Origin: Nitrospirota bacterium
Lineage (GTDB): Bacteria; Nitrospirota; Thermodesulfovibrionia; Thermodesulfovibrionales; JdFR-88
DNA length: 33,306 nucleotides
Assembly (NCBI GenBank): GCA_021812785.1
Contig: JAKAMR010000017.1
Location: 1-33,306, forward strand
Direction: 5' to 3'
In this document: positions 15,444 through 23,286 of the stretch, piece after piece
How the letters are laid out: each line of letters starts with the position of its first letter
Position numbering within the stretch: position 1 is the first letter of the stretch
Program-made: the position numbers and the translations under genes
Notes under the pieces: model-generated
Database searches by the model: none
Told to the model about the DNA's origin: nothing
Seen by the model: the letters and a program-made list of their open reading frames with translations, nothing else

Positions 15444-16664
15444 TTAAAAAACCTCCGATAGAAGCTCCACCATGTCCACAATGCCGATCCGCCCGCCGCC
15501 GGTCCCTTTATAGCCTTCGAGCGCCGCCCCCGCAATGGAATAACAGGCCGGGCAGCCAAGGACAAGCCTGTCCGCCTCTTTCCGGCAGGCCTCGTCTATG
15601 GCAAGCCTGAATATGGCAAGCGCGTTTTCGCTAAAAACCTTTCTTGCGGCCCCTCCGGCCCCGCAGCAGCGAGAGTTCTGCCTGTTTCTGTCAAACTCAA
15701 GCAGCCGTGCCCCGGGTATCCGGGATAGTATCTTACGCGGCTCCTCCGTTATGCCTATTCCCCTGCTCAGGTAGCAGGGGTCGTGATATATGAGCCTCTC
15801 ATCAAGCGTCCTGGTCACGGACAGCCTGCCCTCCGCGAAAGCCCATTCGATGTGCTGGGAAATATGCCTTATCCCGAAGGGCAGCTTCCTCCCGTAGAAA
15901 GCGGGCCAGTCCTTGGATATCATGTTTACGCAGCAGGGGCATGAGCATACAAGCGTCTCCACCCCTCTTGCCGCATATGCCTCCACAAGCCTTTTTACAA
16001 GCCCTTCGAGCAGTTCAAACTGCCCCGTTATGAAAAGCGGAAAACCGCAGCAGACCTCTTCCTCCGCGAAAAGCATAGTAAAGGGCTCCCCGGCTCTGGA
16101 AAGCGCAAGCACATCGCCACGGACCATGGGCCTTGCCTCATAGGCACCCGTGCACCCGGCATAATAGCCAAGCTTTGCGCTTGCCGCCACTTTTACCTCC
16201 GGGGGAAGCCACGTGGAAAACCTCTCGCCGGCCGGTCTGCCGTAAGGGTTGCCCGTCCTGCTTACCGCCTCAGGAGCATCCTTCTGAGGGCCTACCGGCC
16301 CAAGCCCGCGTTTTACCATCTCCCTGCGGAGCATGGGCCACAACCTCTGGGTATGAATGCCCACCGTGCAGGACTGGCCGCAGGCCCCGCACGTGGTGCA
16401 TTCAAAAACGGCCTTCGTGAAATCCTGAAGCAGCCTTTCATCTATCCTGCCTCCGCCAAAGAGCCACCGCCTCAGGACGCCCGTTTTTTTCATGAACTCC
16501 CTGAAGTTCCTTATCTTCTCGGGCGGGGAGACGGAACGATCTCCGGTCACCTCCTGCACCGGGCAGTACTTCAGGCATTCCCCGCACCGGGTGCATGCGT
16601 CCATCTCCAGGAGCTGTCCGCCGGAAAGGCATCTTGAAAAAGAAGCAGTCTCCAGCCTGCTCAT
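15444..16664 (-). CDS. hdrD: Heterodisulfide reductase HdrD-like Fe-S subunit
   Basis: This is the catalytic subunit of a membrane-associated disulfide reductase. The 406 residues match methanogen HdrD in length. Two 4Fe-4S sites come first (C24, C27, C30, C34 and C89, C92, C95, C99). Two full CCG domains follow: C171, CC205-206 in EEVCCGFPLF and CSCPCC at 240-245; then C297 in HDPCYLSRG, CC333-334 in RCCGAGGAA and CPAC at 371-374. The CCG motifs bind the non-cubane [4Fe-4S] clusters that cleave CoM-S-S-CoB in HdrB and HdrD. DsrK, TmcB and GlpC are relatives with other substrates. The 4-bp overlap with the HdrE-like gene and the cysteate synthase directly downstream support a CoM-containing disulfide as substrate. 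Confidence 0.85.
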   Translation of the reverse strand: MSRLETASFSRCLSGGQLLEMDACTRCGECLKYCPVQEVTGDRSVSPPEKIRNFREFMKKTGVLRRWLFGGGRIDERLLQDFTKAVFECTTCGACGQSCTVGIHTQRLWPMLRREMVKRGLGPVGPQKDAPEAVSRTGNPYGRPAGERFSTWLPPEVKVAASAKLGYYAGCTGAYEARPMVRGDVLALSRAGEPFTMLFAEEEVCCGFPLFITGQFELLEGLVKRLVEAYAARGVETLVCSCPCCVNMISKDWPAFYGRKLPFGIRHISQHIEWAFAEGRLSVTRTLDERLIYHDPCYLSRGIGITEEPRKILSRIPGARLLEFDRNRQNSRCCGAGGAARKVFSENALAIFRLAIDEACRKEADRLVLGCPACYSIAGAALEGYKGTGGGRIGIVDMVELLSEVF

Positions 16665-17395
16665 TGTGCGGTCGAGAAATAACCCCCTTTCACGGACTCC
16701 TCACGCCTCCTTGCCTTGTAAATGGTAAAAGGAGCGGCAAATATATGGGAAGGCAGATAAAGCAAAAGGCAAAGGGCCAGAATGAAATGGGCCAGAAACG
16801 GCGCCTCTCCATGAAAGCCCGCCAGGACGTCCCCAGGTATCGCGCCCGAAAGGAGCGCCTTTGGATCAAGGGCGAACATCATGAACTCCTTCACCGCAAC
16901 CACGTTCGGATAGAAATAAAGGCTAAGGAGTGCGCCCAGGGAGCTTATGATGAAAAATCCCGAAAGAAGAAGATAGTTATACGCAAACATCTGTCTGCCC
17001 CGGTTTGCCACCGCTTTTACCATGAAGATATAAAGGAGTGAAAAGGGCAGGACATATCCCGCGGCCCTGCCCGCAGACTGCATCTGCCAGACAAACTGCG
17101 GCACCGGGGTCAGGAAGTACCTCAGGTGCCTTATGAGCACCAGGATGAGGCTTGCGTGGAAAACCCATTCGCCAAGCCACAGGACCTTGTTCACCCTGAA
17201 GAGCCTCCTTAAAAATATAACGTCCAGGGCCGCGGCCCCTGCATTGCCGCCAACGCGTGGCTGGCCGTGTCCCGGCTTTTCCGCCGAAGGCCCTTTAAGC
17301 CAGCCGGCGAGGTGCGCCGCCGTCCTTATCGCGAACGCCGCATAGACCAGAAGGGCCGCCACCGCCAGAAGGTATAAAAGTATCTCCCCCATCAT
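16661..17395 (-). CDS. hdrE: HdrE/NarI-like membrane cytochrome b subunit
   Basis: The 244-residue integral membrane protein has about five or six hydrophobic segments and should pass electrons from a quinone to the HdrD-like partner. Candidate haem b ligands sit in two helices: FHASLILVLIRHLRY and FLAHFILALCLLLYLPSH, giving two pairs of His spaced as in NarI, DsrM and HdrE. A cytoplasmic loop at residues 34-58 is rich in Gly and Pro. It starts ATGATG, overlapping the upstream small gene by 4 bp, and overlaps the HdrD-like gene by 4 bp, so the two subunits are translationally coupled. In methanogens HdrE takes electrons from methanophenazine. In a bacterium menaquinone would be expected. Confidence 0.85.
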   Translation of the reverse strand: MMGEILLYLLAVAALLVYAAFAIRTAAHLAGWLKGPSAEKPGHGQPRVGGNAGAAALDVIFLRRLFRVNKVLWLGEWVFHASLILVLIRHLRYFLTPVPQFVWQMQSAGRAAGYVLPFSLLYIFMVKAVANRGRQMFAYNYLLLSGFFIISSLGALLSLYFYPNVVAVKEFMMFALDPKALLSGAIPGDVLAGFHGEAPFLAHFILALCLLLYLPSHIFAAPFTIYKARRREESVKGGYFSTAQ

Positions 17396-17706
17396 TTTTC
17401 GAATTTGATGCTTACGTCCCTTGGGAGACAGAAACCGGCCTCCACCTCTACAGCCTTTATTATCCCGCCCGGCACGGGGCAGCCAGGGTGCTTAAGATGT
17501 CTGGCGGCCGCCCTGTATACCGGGTTGTTCAGGAAATCAGTAAAGGCGGCCGCCATCTTGTCCAGCGTGGCTATCTCCTCGCCCAGCTTTTCGAGCATTG
17601 CGCACTGGCTTTCCAGGCGGACAAATATCTTTCTTTCCGGGCCCTTCTCTACGGTTACCGCACACATGAAACCGCACGCGCCTGAATTTATGGTAAGCCT
17701 TGTCAT
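17392..17706 (-). CDS. Small conserved cysteine protein of corrinoid operons
   Basis: This 104-residue protein has no catalytic domain I can name. It starts MTRLTINSGACGFMCAVTVE and has Cys at 11, 15, 35, 75 and 93, which would suit metal or cluster binding or a thiol role. The rest is a mixture of strands and a helix (LEKLGEEIATLDKMAAAFTD). Small proteins of this kind are found beside corrinoid methyltransferase and activator genes, and I believe it belongs to an uncharacterised DUF family of that context. It lies 6 bp after the ASKHA activator gene and overlaps the HdrE-like gene by 4 bp. A role as a metallochaperone or accessory factor to either is an inference. Confidence 0.75.
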   Translation of the reverse strand: MTRLTINSGACGFMCAVTVEKGPERKIFVRLESQCAMLEKLGEEIATLDKMAAAFTDFLNNPVYRAAARHLKHPGCPVPGGIIKAVEVEAGFCLPRDVSIKFEK

Positions 17707-17712
17707 ACGGGA

Positions 17713-19710
17713 TCACCCCTTTATCGCCACATGTGGAGACTCCTTCTCGATAAGCTTTTTCAGGTTCGGGAAGCGGTCTTTCATGTGAGGCAGGTGCATC
17801 GCCTGCATGAACTCCTTCTCGAATGCGGGCTCGATGGCGATCTCCACAAACTCCACCCACCTGGCCCGTTCCTCGGCCTCCTGCCTTTTTAAGTTGCTCA
17901 CGAGCGCCATCCGCGCCCCGTCGCCAGCCGCGTTGCCTACCGCATAAACGTTCTCTATCTCGCAGTCCGGGAACATGCCCAGCGTCATGGCGGACTCCTT
18001 GTCTATGTAGCTGCCAAAGGCACCGGCAAGAAGCACCTTGTCCAGTTTTTCGATCCCCATTTTGTGCATCATGAGCTTTGCTCCCGCGTACAGCGCTCCC
18101 TTGGCAAGCTGGAGAGCCCGGACGTCCGCCTGGGTTATGGTTATATCGGCCCCGATGGACGTCTCCCGCGCCCACGCCAGCACGTACTCGGGTTTCCCCT
18201 CGTGGTCCTTTCTTATCCTTGGGGTTTCCGCGGTCATGTCGAACCTGCCGGATTTGTCTATGATGCCGGCCTTGTACATCCAGGCAATGGCGTCTATGAT
18301 GCCGGAGCCGCAGATGCCCTTGGCGTCTACCTTTTCAATTTCAGTCTGCCACTGCTCCTTGCCTATCACCTTGTAGAGGGGCTCTTTTGTGGCTGGGTCT
18401 ATCCTCACCTTCTCTATCGCGCCCGGGGCGGCGCGCATGCCCATCTTTATCTGCGCTCCCTCAAAGGCGGGCCCGGTGGCGCAGGAAGTGGAGCAGACAC
18501 GCTCCCGGTTGCCAAGCAAAAGCTCGCCGTTAGTGCCTATGTCTATAATCAGGACCTTTTCATCGATGTTGTATGGTTCCATGGCAATGAGGACGCCTAC
18601 ATTGTCCGCTCCCACGAAACCCGCCTCTATGGGAAGGACATAGATATAAGAGCCTGGGTTTATCTTTATCCCCAGGTCCCTGGCCTTGATGTCCAGGCCG
18701 TGCTGTATCGCCGGGATGAAAGGCGAGCGCCCGATGTGCTCCGGGTTGAAGCCCAGGAATATGTGGTGCATGGCAGTGTTGAAGACTATGGTCATGTCCA
18801 CGACCGTCTCGCCCCCGCCCAGGGCCTCGGAGTTCAGGGCGCCGGAATTCCGCGCGTTCGTGATTATGTTTGATATTATCTCGTTCAGCCCCTCTATTAT
18901 CGCACCCTGCATCCTGCGCACCCCATCGGGATTGGTCATGGCATAGGTAATGCGGGACATCACGTCCTCGCCGTAGGGGACCTGCGGGTTCATCATCGAT
19001 TCAGTGGCCACCACTTTTCCGGTGGACAGGTCAGTAAGGTAACCTACGACGGTCGTCGTGCCTACGTCCACGGCAAGCCCGTATGCGGTCTCTATGAAAC
19101 CAGGCTCAAGCTTTATTATCTCACGCCCCTTCCATACGGAGACGGTAACGCACCAGTTGCCTTTTCTTATAGTGTCCTGGAGGTCCTTAAGTACAGGGAA
19201 ATCTATGGACAGGTTTTTCCCGTCAAGCCCGTAATTTTCAGACAGAGCGCCCCTGAGCTTCTCCAGGTCCCCGGTGATGGGCTCGTGGAGGGAGGGTCTT
19301 GCCAGTTCGACAAAATATTTCTTGACGGCCGGGTCTATTGCAATATTTAGCTCCCTTGCCGCTTTTCTGACCACCTGCTTGCCCGCCCTCGATTTTTCCG
19401 GGACAAATATCTTCACATCCCCGTGGGCGCGCGCCGCGCAGGCCAGCCTCATGCCGGGTCCGTCCGAGGGTTTCAGAAATTTCCTCTCAACATCGGTAAG
19501 AGGGGAAAGGTGCTCCATCCTGGAGTCCATGGAGTCCTTTTCGAAAAAGCCCTCCTCCACCCTCACCTTGCATTTGCCGCATGTGCCCTTGCCCCCGCAG
19601 ATGGACTCTATGTCCACTCCCAGGTTCCTTGCGGCATCGAGCAGGTCAGTGCCGTCCGGCACCTCGCCCCTCCTGCCTGAGGGCTGAAAGATAACTCTGT
19701 GCTTCTTCAT
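17713..19710 (-). CDS. ASKHA-domain reductive activator of corrinoid protein, with N-terminal 2Fe-2S ferredoxin domain
   Basis: This protein restores the Co(I) state of a corrinoid methyl carrier after accidental oxidation, using ATP to drive electron transfer. The 665-residue chain opens with a plant-type 2Fe-2S domain (C38, C44, C47 in ICGGKGTCGKCKVRVEEG, and C91 in RLACAARAHGD). A linker and an actin/hexokinase-like (ASKHA, DUF4445) domain follow, with AVDVGTTTVVGYLTDLSTGK and the second phosphate loop VLIIDIGTNGELLLGNRE. A Gly-rich LLAGAFGSYIDKESAMTLG lies near the C-terminus. The 2Fe-2S form is typical of bacterial activators of O-demethylases and CoFeSP, unlike methanogen RamA, whose 4Fe-4S ferredoxin domain is C-terminal. 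The corrinoid protein at 20487-21179 is its likely partner. Confidence 0.92.
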   Translation of the reverse strand: MKKHRVIFQPSGRRGEVPDGTDLLDAARNLGVDIESICGGKGTCGKCKVRVEEGFFEKDSMDSRMEHLSPLTDVERKFLKPSDGPGMRLACAARAHGDVKIFVPEKSRAGKQVVRKAARELNIAIDPAVKKYFVELARPSLHEPITGDLEKLRGALSENYGLDGKNLSIDFPVLKDLQDTIRKGNWCVTVSVWKGREIIKLEPGFIETAYGLAVDVGTTTVVGYLTDLSTGKVVATESMMNPQVPYGEDVMSRITYAMTNPDGVRRMQGAIIEGLNEIISNIITNARNSGALNSEALGGGETVVDMTIVFNTAMHHIFLGFNPEHIGRSPFIPAIQHGLDIKARDLGIKINPGSYIYVLPIEAGFVGADNVGVLIAMEPYNIDEKVLIIDIGTNGELLLGNRERVCSTSCATGPAFEGAQIKMGMRAAPGAIEKVRIDPATKEPLYKVIGKEQWQTEIEKVDAKGICGSGIIDAIAWMYKAGIIDKSGRFDMTAETPRIRKDHEGKPEYVLAWARETSIGADITITQADVRALQLAKGALYAGAKLMMHKMGIEKLDKVLLAGAFGSYIDKESAMTLGMFPDCEIENVYAVGNAAGDGARMALVSNLKRQEAEERARWVEFVEIAIEPAFEKEFMQAMHLPHMKDRFPNLKKLIEKESPHVAIKG

Positions 19711-19761
19711 CCCGCTACCTCCATATAAATAACTTTAAAAAAAGCGCGATCTTTTTTATTT

Positions 19762-20490
19762 TTATTTTTCCGTTTCCCGGGCGGTCTTCCTGCCGTAAGG
19801 GCAGATGCTGATGCAAAGGCCGCAGTTCGGCTTCCCTTTGGTTGCCCTTGCGCGCCCCTTGTGGGCGGCGCATTTGTTGGTTTTGACCAGTTCTATGTAA
19901 GGCTCCCCCCAGGACCAGTCCAGGCCCGCGATAGCATGCGAGGGGCAGAAATCCATGCAGAGTGTGCACTGCCCGCACCGGCTGCATGTGACAGGGGAGT
20001 CTGATTCAAGAGGGGCGTCCGTGAGGACCGTGGCAAGGGAGAGGCGCGGGCCGAATTCAGGGTTTATGAGAAGCCCGTTCCTGCCGATCCAGCCAAGTCC
20101 GGCCAGCGTTGCCGCCATCTTGTGCGTAAGGAGGGGATAGAGCCTGGAGGCAAAGGTATTCCTTATCCGGTCGGAATCCGGCGGAATGCAAAAATATCTG
20201 TATCCGCCGGCCTTAAGCAGTGCCTGGGCTCTTCTTTGAAGGGACATAAGAAGTTTTACCGTCTCTTCATTCAGGTTCTTCACCACCCCTATCGAGACCG
20301 CGTTTTGAAGATGAGCAAGCTCATCGCCAGCCGCACCCTGCACCCACGCAAACCCCACTACGGCGGCCCCCGCTGCAACCAGCTCTGCCTTCAGGGCGGC
20401 CCCCAAAGTTTTTGTTTTTTTCTCCTTCCGGGGTGCGAATTCAAGGAATTTTTTACTCATCGCATCCGCCTTCATTCCAAAAATCTTCAT
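19762..20490 (-). CDS. QueG-like double 4Fe-4S cluster protein
   Basis: This 242-residue protein resembles the C-terminal part of epoxyqueuosine reductase and reductive dehalogenase-like proteins. GLGWIGRNGLLINPEFGPRL at about 131-150 is the family signature. Two 4Fe-4S sites follow: C172, C175, C178 and C182 (CGQCTLCMDFCP), and C207 with C223, C226 and C230 (CGLCISICPYG). It is about two-thirds the length of QueG and lacks that protein's full N-terminal half. The start overlaps the corrinoid gene stop (ATGA). Given the neighbours, it may deliver low-potential electrons to the corrinoid or to the activator, as QueG itself works with cobalamin. Queuosine synthesis is unlikely in this setting. 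Confidence 0.83.
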   Translation of the reverse strand: MKIFGMKADAMSKKFLEFAPRKEKKTKTLGAALKAELVAAGAAVVGFAWVQGAAGDELAHLQNAVSIGVVKNLNEETVKLLMSLQRRAQALLKAGGYRYFCIPPDSDRIRNTFASRLYPLLTHKMAATLAGLGWIGRNGLLINPEFGPRLSLATVLTDAPLESDSPVTCSRCGQCTLCMDFCPSHAIAGLDWSWGEPYIELVKTNKCAAHKGRARATKGKPNCGLCISICPYGRKTARETEK

Positions 20491-21179
20491 CCCTTCTTTC
20501 TTGCTTCGGCCTCTTCCTTCATCTTCTTAAGCGAGCTGACCATGTTGATGGCGTCCTTCAGGGCGTTGTTTGCGTCCTTGGCGTAACCGTCCGCGCCCCA
20601 CTTGCCCGCGATATCGGAGGAAACCGGGGCCCCTCCGATCATGATCTTCACGTTAGGGTTTTTCGCCCTCAGGTCGTCTATTACCTTTTTCATGCCCACC
20701 ATTGTGGTGGTCATCATGGCGGAGAGGCAGACCAGGTCCGAATCGGTTTTTAACTGCTCCTCCACGAACTTGTCCAGGGGGACGTCCCTTCCCAGATCGT
20801 AGACGGTGAAGCCCGCCACATCGAACATCATCTTCACTATGTTCTTGCCAATGTCGTGCACGTCACCCTCGACTGTGCCTATGACGACCGAGCCCTTCAC
20901 CCCGAGGTCAAGCTGTCTCACATGGGGCTTCAGGATGTCGAGGCCCGCATAGAGGGCGTCAGCGGACATGAGCAGCTCTGGCACGAAATACTCCTGCGCC
21001 TCGAAAAGCCTGCCAACCTCCTCCATCCCGCTTACCAGCCCGTTAAAGATGGCGTCATTGGCGTCCATCCCAAGCTCTACCACCTCGTTCGAGGCTTCCT
21101 TGGCCCCGTCCTCGTCATACTGAATGACAGAATTTCTGAGCCTCTCCAAAAGCTCCTGCCTCTTTTCTTCCGTTATCAT
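20487..21179 (-). CDS. Methyltransferase cognate corrinoid protein (MtaC/MtbC/MttC type)
   Basis: This 230-residue methyl carrier binds a cobamide in the base-off, His-on form. Residues 1-90 form the helical cap (YDEDGAKEASNEVVELGMDA, then VPELLMSADALYAGL). The Rossmann B12-binding domain has EGDVHDIGKNIVKMMFDVAG with the axial ligand H108, LVCLSAMMTTTM, and GGAPVSSDIAGKWGADGYAK, which packs on the nucleotide tail. The short charged C-terminus ends in KKMKEEAEARKKG. It overlaps the MtaA-type gene upstream and the QueG-like gene downstream by 4 bp each. It would accept methyl groups from the MtrH-type enzyme and donate them to an MtaA-type enzyme, or the reverse. There is no substrate-specific MtaB or MttB methyltransferase in the operon. 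Confidence 0.94.
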   Translation of the reverse strand: MITEEKRQELLERLRNSVIQYDEDGAKEASNEVVELGMDANDAIFNGLVSGMEEVGRLFEAQEYFVPELLMSADALYAGLDILKPHVRQLDLGVKGSVVIGTVEGDVHDIGKNIVKMMFDVAGFTVYDLGRDVPLDKFVEEQLKTDSDLVCLSAMMTTTMVGMKKVIDDLRAKNPNVKIMIGGAPVSSDIAGKWGADGYAKDANNALKDAINMVSSLKKMKEEAEARKKG

Positions 21180-22216
21180 GCTAGCCTCCTGTAATTGAAA
21201 ACTTCATCCATCATTGCTTTTATGTTCTCTATGGGCACAGTGGGCCAGATGTCGCAGCCCGGCCAGACCGCGTCTACCCCGTCATCCATGCACTTCCTGA
21301 TGGCCTGGCGGACATTGGCCTCGGAGCCGGCCACCAGGATGTTGTACGGGTCATAATTGCCAAACAGAAGCGCACTTCCTATCTTCTTCCTGGTCTCTGC
21401 CACGTCGTTTTTCTGGTCCACGCTGATAGCGGAGGCGCCCGACTCTACCATGAAGGGGGCTATATCGTTTGTCTTTCCGCATATATGAAGGACCGTATTT
21501 GTCCTAAGCTGCCCGAATATCTTTTTAAGATAAGGCAGTATCAGGTTCTTGAACACCCTAGGGGAAAGGACATCGGAGGTGGCCCCCATCTCCCTTACCG
21601 TTATGTAATCGGCCCCGGCCTCCTCGAATTCCTTTGCGCAAAGCACGATGGCATCTGCCAGTATGTCCAGGAGGTTTCCCACCTTCTCGGGCTTCTTGAA
21701 GGAAAGCTTAAGCAGGTCGTTCAGCTCCATTATCTGGCCCGCAAGCGTGAAAGGCCCGAGCACATATGTGCCCACGGCAACGTCACCTCCGATGTCGGCC
21801 TTCACCAGCCCTATTGCCTCCTTCACAAGAGGGATCCTTCCCCTCCGGGTAAAATCCTGGGGTATGCTTATGCCCATCTCATCCTCGTTATGGATTATCT
21901 TCCTTTTGATCGTCGGATAAAGGATATCGTCCAGGTGGGCATAGACGTTTATCTCGCAGCCTAGCGCCTCGGCCTCCACGCAGAGGTCAAACGGCACTAC
22001 ACCGCACTCAAATCCCGTCAGCTTGTATGTGGAGGCGGCCACATCCGCCATCATTTTCGCGTTTGAGTGCAGGGCCGCAAATTTATATCCAAACCTGCCA
22101 AGCCCTTCCGTCGTGGCGTTTCCCATCCCGCTGAAACACGGCGGCCTGTCCACCTTTTCCCCAGCGAAAAGTTTCAGGATCCTTTCTTTTGGCGTCATTG
22201 TCCTCGTCTCTGCCAT
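21176..22216 (-). CDS. Methylcobamide:CoM methyltransferase MtaA-like (UroD family), copy 1
   Basis: This 346-residue TIM-barrel enzyme of the uroporphyrinogen decarboxylase superfamily carries the zinc site of CoM methyltransferases: H244 and C246 in TVLHICGKTNDI and C321 in VWPGCDIWPTVP. These align in spacing with H237, C239 and C316 of methanogen MtaA, where zinc activates the CoM thiol for methyl attack. Real UroD enzymes lack this trio. Other landmarks are MTPKERILKLFAGEKVDRPP at the start, TYVLGPFTLAGQI and YITVREMGATSDVLSP. The ATG at 22216 has AAAGGG upstream, and a second ATG at codon 7 is possible. Its 4-bp overlap with the corrinoid gene makes it the most likely partner. Whether CoM is truly the acceptor is inferred from the CoM synthesis genes in the same operon. 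Confidence 0.9.
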   Translation of the reverse strand: MAETRTMTPKERILKLFAGEKVDRPPCFSGMGNATTEGLGRFGYKFAALHSNAKMMADVAASTYKLTGFECGVVPFDLCVEAEALGCEINVYAHLDDILYPTIKRKIIHNEDEMGISIPQDFTRRGRIPLVKEAIGLVKADIGGDVAVGTYVLGPFTLAGQIMELNDLLKLSFKKPEKVGNLLDILADAIVLCAKEFEEAGADYITVREMGATSDVLSPRVFKNLILPYLKKIFGQLRTNTVLHICGKTNDIAPFMVESGASAISVDQKNDVAETRKKIGSALLFGNYDPYNILVAGSEANVRQAIRKCMDDGVDAVWPGCDIWPTVPIENIKAMMDEVFNYRRLA

Positions 22217-22275
22217 CGGCTTTTTCCCTTTCTGATATGATTTCTTAAAATTTTTCCTTTTTTCTTTTCCCTGTT

Positions 22276-23229
22276 TTATTTCCTGGCCTCCCCGGACAGG
22301 AGCTTCTCTATGAAATCCGGGAAGAATTTTCTTATCGGCAGCTCCCCGCCTGGGGCTATGGAGCCTGTCTCCGCGTACAGAAGAGTGGAAAGCAGGATAT
22401 GCGCGGTGGCCACCGCCGGGAATATCCTCGGTGCCGTTACGATGGGGCCATAAAAATTAAAATCGCTCCAGAGGACGGAGGACATGCCCTGTGCCACAGC
22501 GTCCATCGCCTTGAACCCTTCAAGTCCCCAGACCTCCCTGGACTGCTTCCACATATGGGTGCCGTTTGAGTAGGCCCCGCCGCAGGGCAGCCCCAGTTTC
22601 TCCTTGATGAGCCTGTTCGCCACAAGCGACAGCGACGTGGCAGGCAGGTTCATGACGGAGGTGTCCACTATCACCGTGTCGAAGTCCGCCGCCCCCTGCG
22701 AAAGTATGCCCTCAAGCGACCTGAGCCTGCCCGCCGGGCTCTGGTCCTTGTCATCGAATGCCTGGACAACGACATTCCTGATACCCAGGTCCTTGAGCCT
22801 GGCCACCTGTCCGCTTATGTCCTTGTCCCACGGGGTGATGCTGTTGTAAAGGAATCTATCCTGAACGCCAAGCTTGGCGATATATTCGGTTGCCTTTGCC
22901 CGCTTCTCGGCCACCCACATGTCAATTCCGAAGGGCATGCCGGCGGAGGCCGTCTCCAGAAAGAAATCTATATATATCTTTGCCTCCTCGGGGGTATTGG
23001 CCACCATCGCCACCATCCCCGGTATGCCCGTGGAGCGGGAGAGCTCCTCCTGGTTTTTTATGAGCTCCCTTGCCTTCTGCCTGTCAAAATTGCCTTTTCT
23101 GTCCACCAGTATGCGGTCCTTGTTGTGGAACATGGAGGCTATGAGGACCGGAGGGTTGCTGCCGGCCGGTCCGCCTATCCGGATGCTCCCTATGCTAAAA
23201 ACCTTCTGCGCCGCTTCAAACCCGAACAT
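22276..23229 (-). CDS. mtrH: Methyl-tetrahydropterin:corrinoid methyltransferase (MtrH/MtgA family)
   Basis: This 317-residue TIM-barrel protein is homologous to MtrH, the subunit of methanogen methyl-H4MPT:CoM methyltransferase that moves the methyl group from pterin to corrinoid, and to bacterial MtgA, which does so with tetrahydrofolate. It begins FGFEAAQKVFSIGSIRIGG, then PPVLIASMFHNKDRILVD, YIDFFLETASAGMPFGIDMW and VDTSVMNLPATSLSLVANRL, with a catalytic-face stretch LPCGGAYSNGTHMWK. AAGGAG precedes the ATG at 23229. No other Mtr subunit (MtrA-G) is present, so it must work with the soluble corrinoid protein two genes downstream and cannot pump sodium. Whether the pterin is H4F or H4MPT cannot be told here. 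A bacterium would most likely use H4F. Confidence 0.9.
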   Translation of the reverse strand: MFGFEAAQKVFSIGSIRIGGPAGSNPPVLIASMFHNKDRILVDRKGNFDRQKARELIKNQEELSRSTGIPGMVAMVANTPEEAKIYIDFFLETASAGMPFGIDMWVAEKRAKATEYIAKLGVQDRFLYNSITPWDKDISGQVARLKDLGIRNVVVQAFDDKDQSPAGRLRSLEGILSQGAADFDTVIVDTSVMNLPATSLSLVANRLIKEKLGLPCGGAYSNGTHMWKQSREVWGLEGFKAMDAVAQGMSSVLWSDFNFYGPIVTAPRIFPAVATAHILLSTLLYAETGSIAPGGELPIRKFFPDFIEKLLSGEARK

Positions 23230-23250
23230 GCATTCTCCTTAGGACGGGAA

Positions 23251-23272
23251 GGGCGCGCCTCAAGGCGCGCCC
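23251..23272. repeat. 9-bp GC hairpin inside the operon, before the MtrH-type gene
   Basis: GGGCGCGCC at 23251-23259 pairs perfectly with GGCGCGCCC at 23264-23272 around a 4-nt loop. It lies in the 57-bp gap between the carboxymuconolactone-decarboxylase-like gene and the MtrH-type gene. No T-run follows in the direction of transcription. It may stabilise or divide the polycistronic transcript, or attenuate it. Confidence 0.5.
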
Positions 23273-23286
23273 CCCGCATTTTTTTA

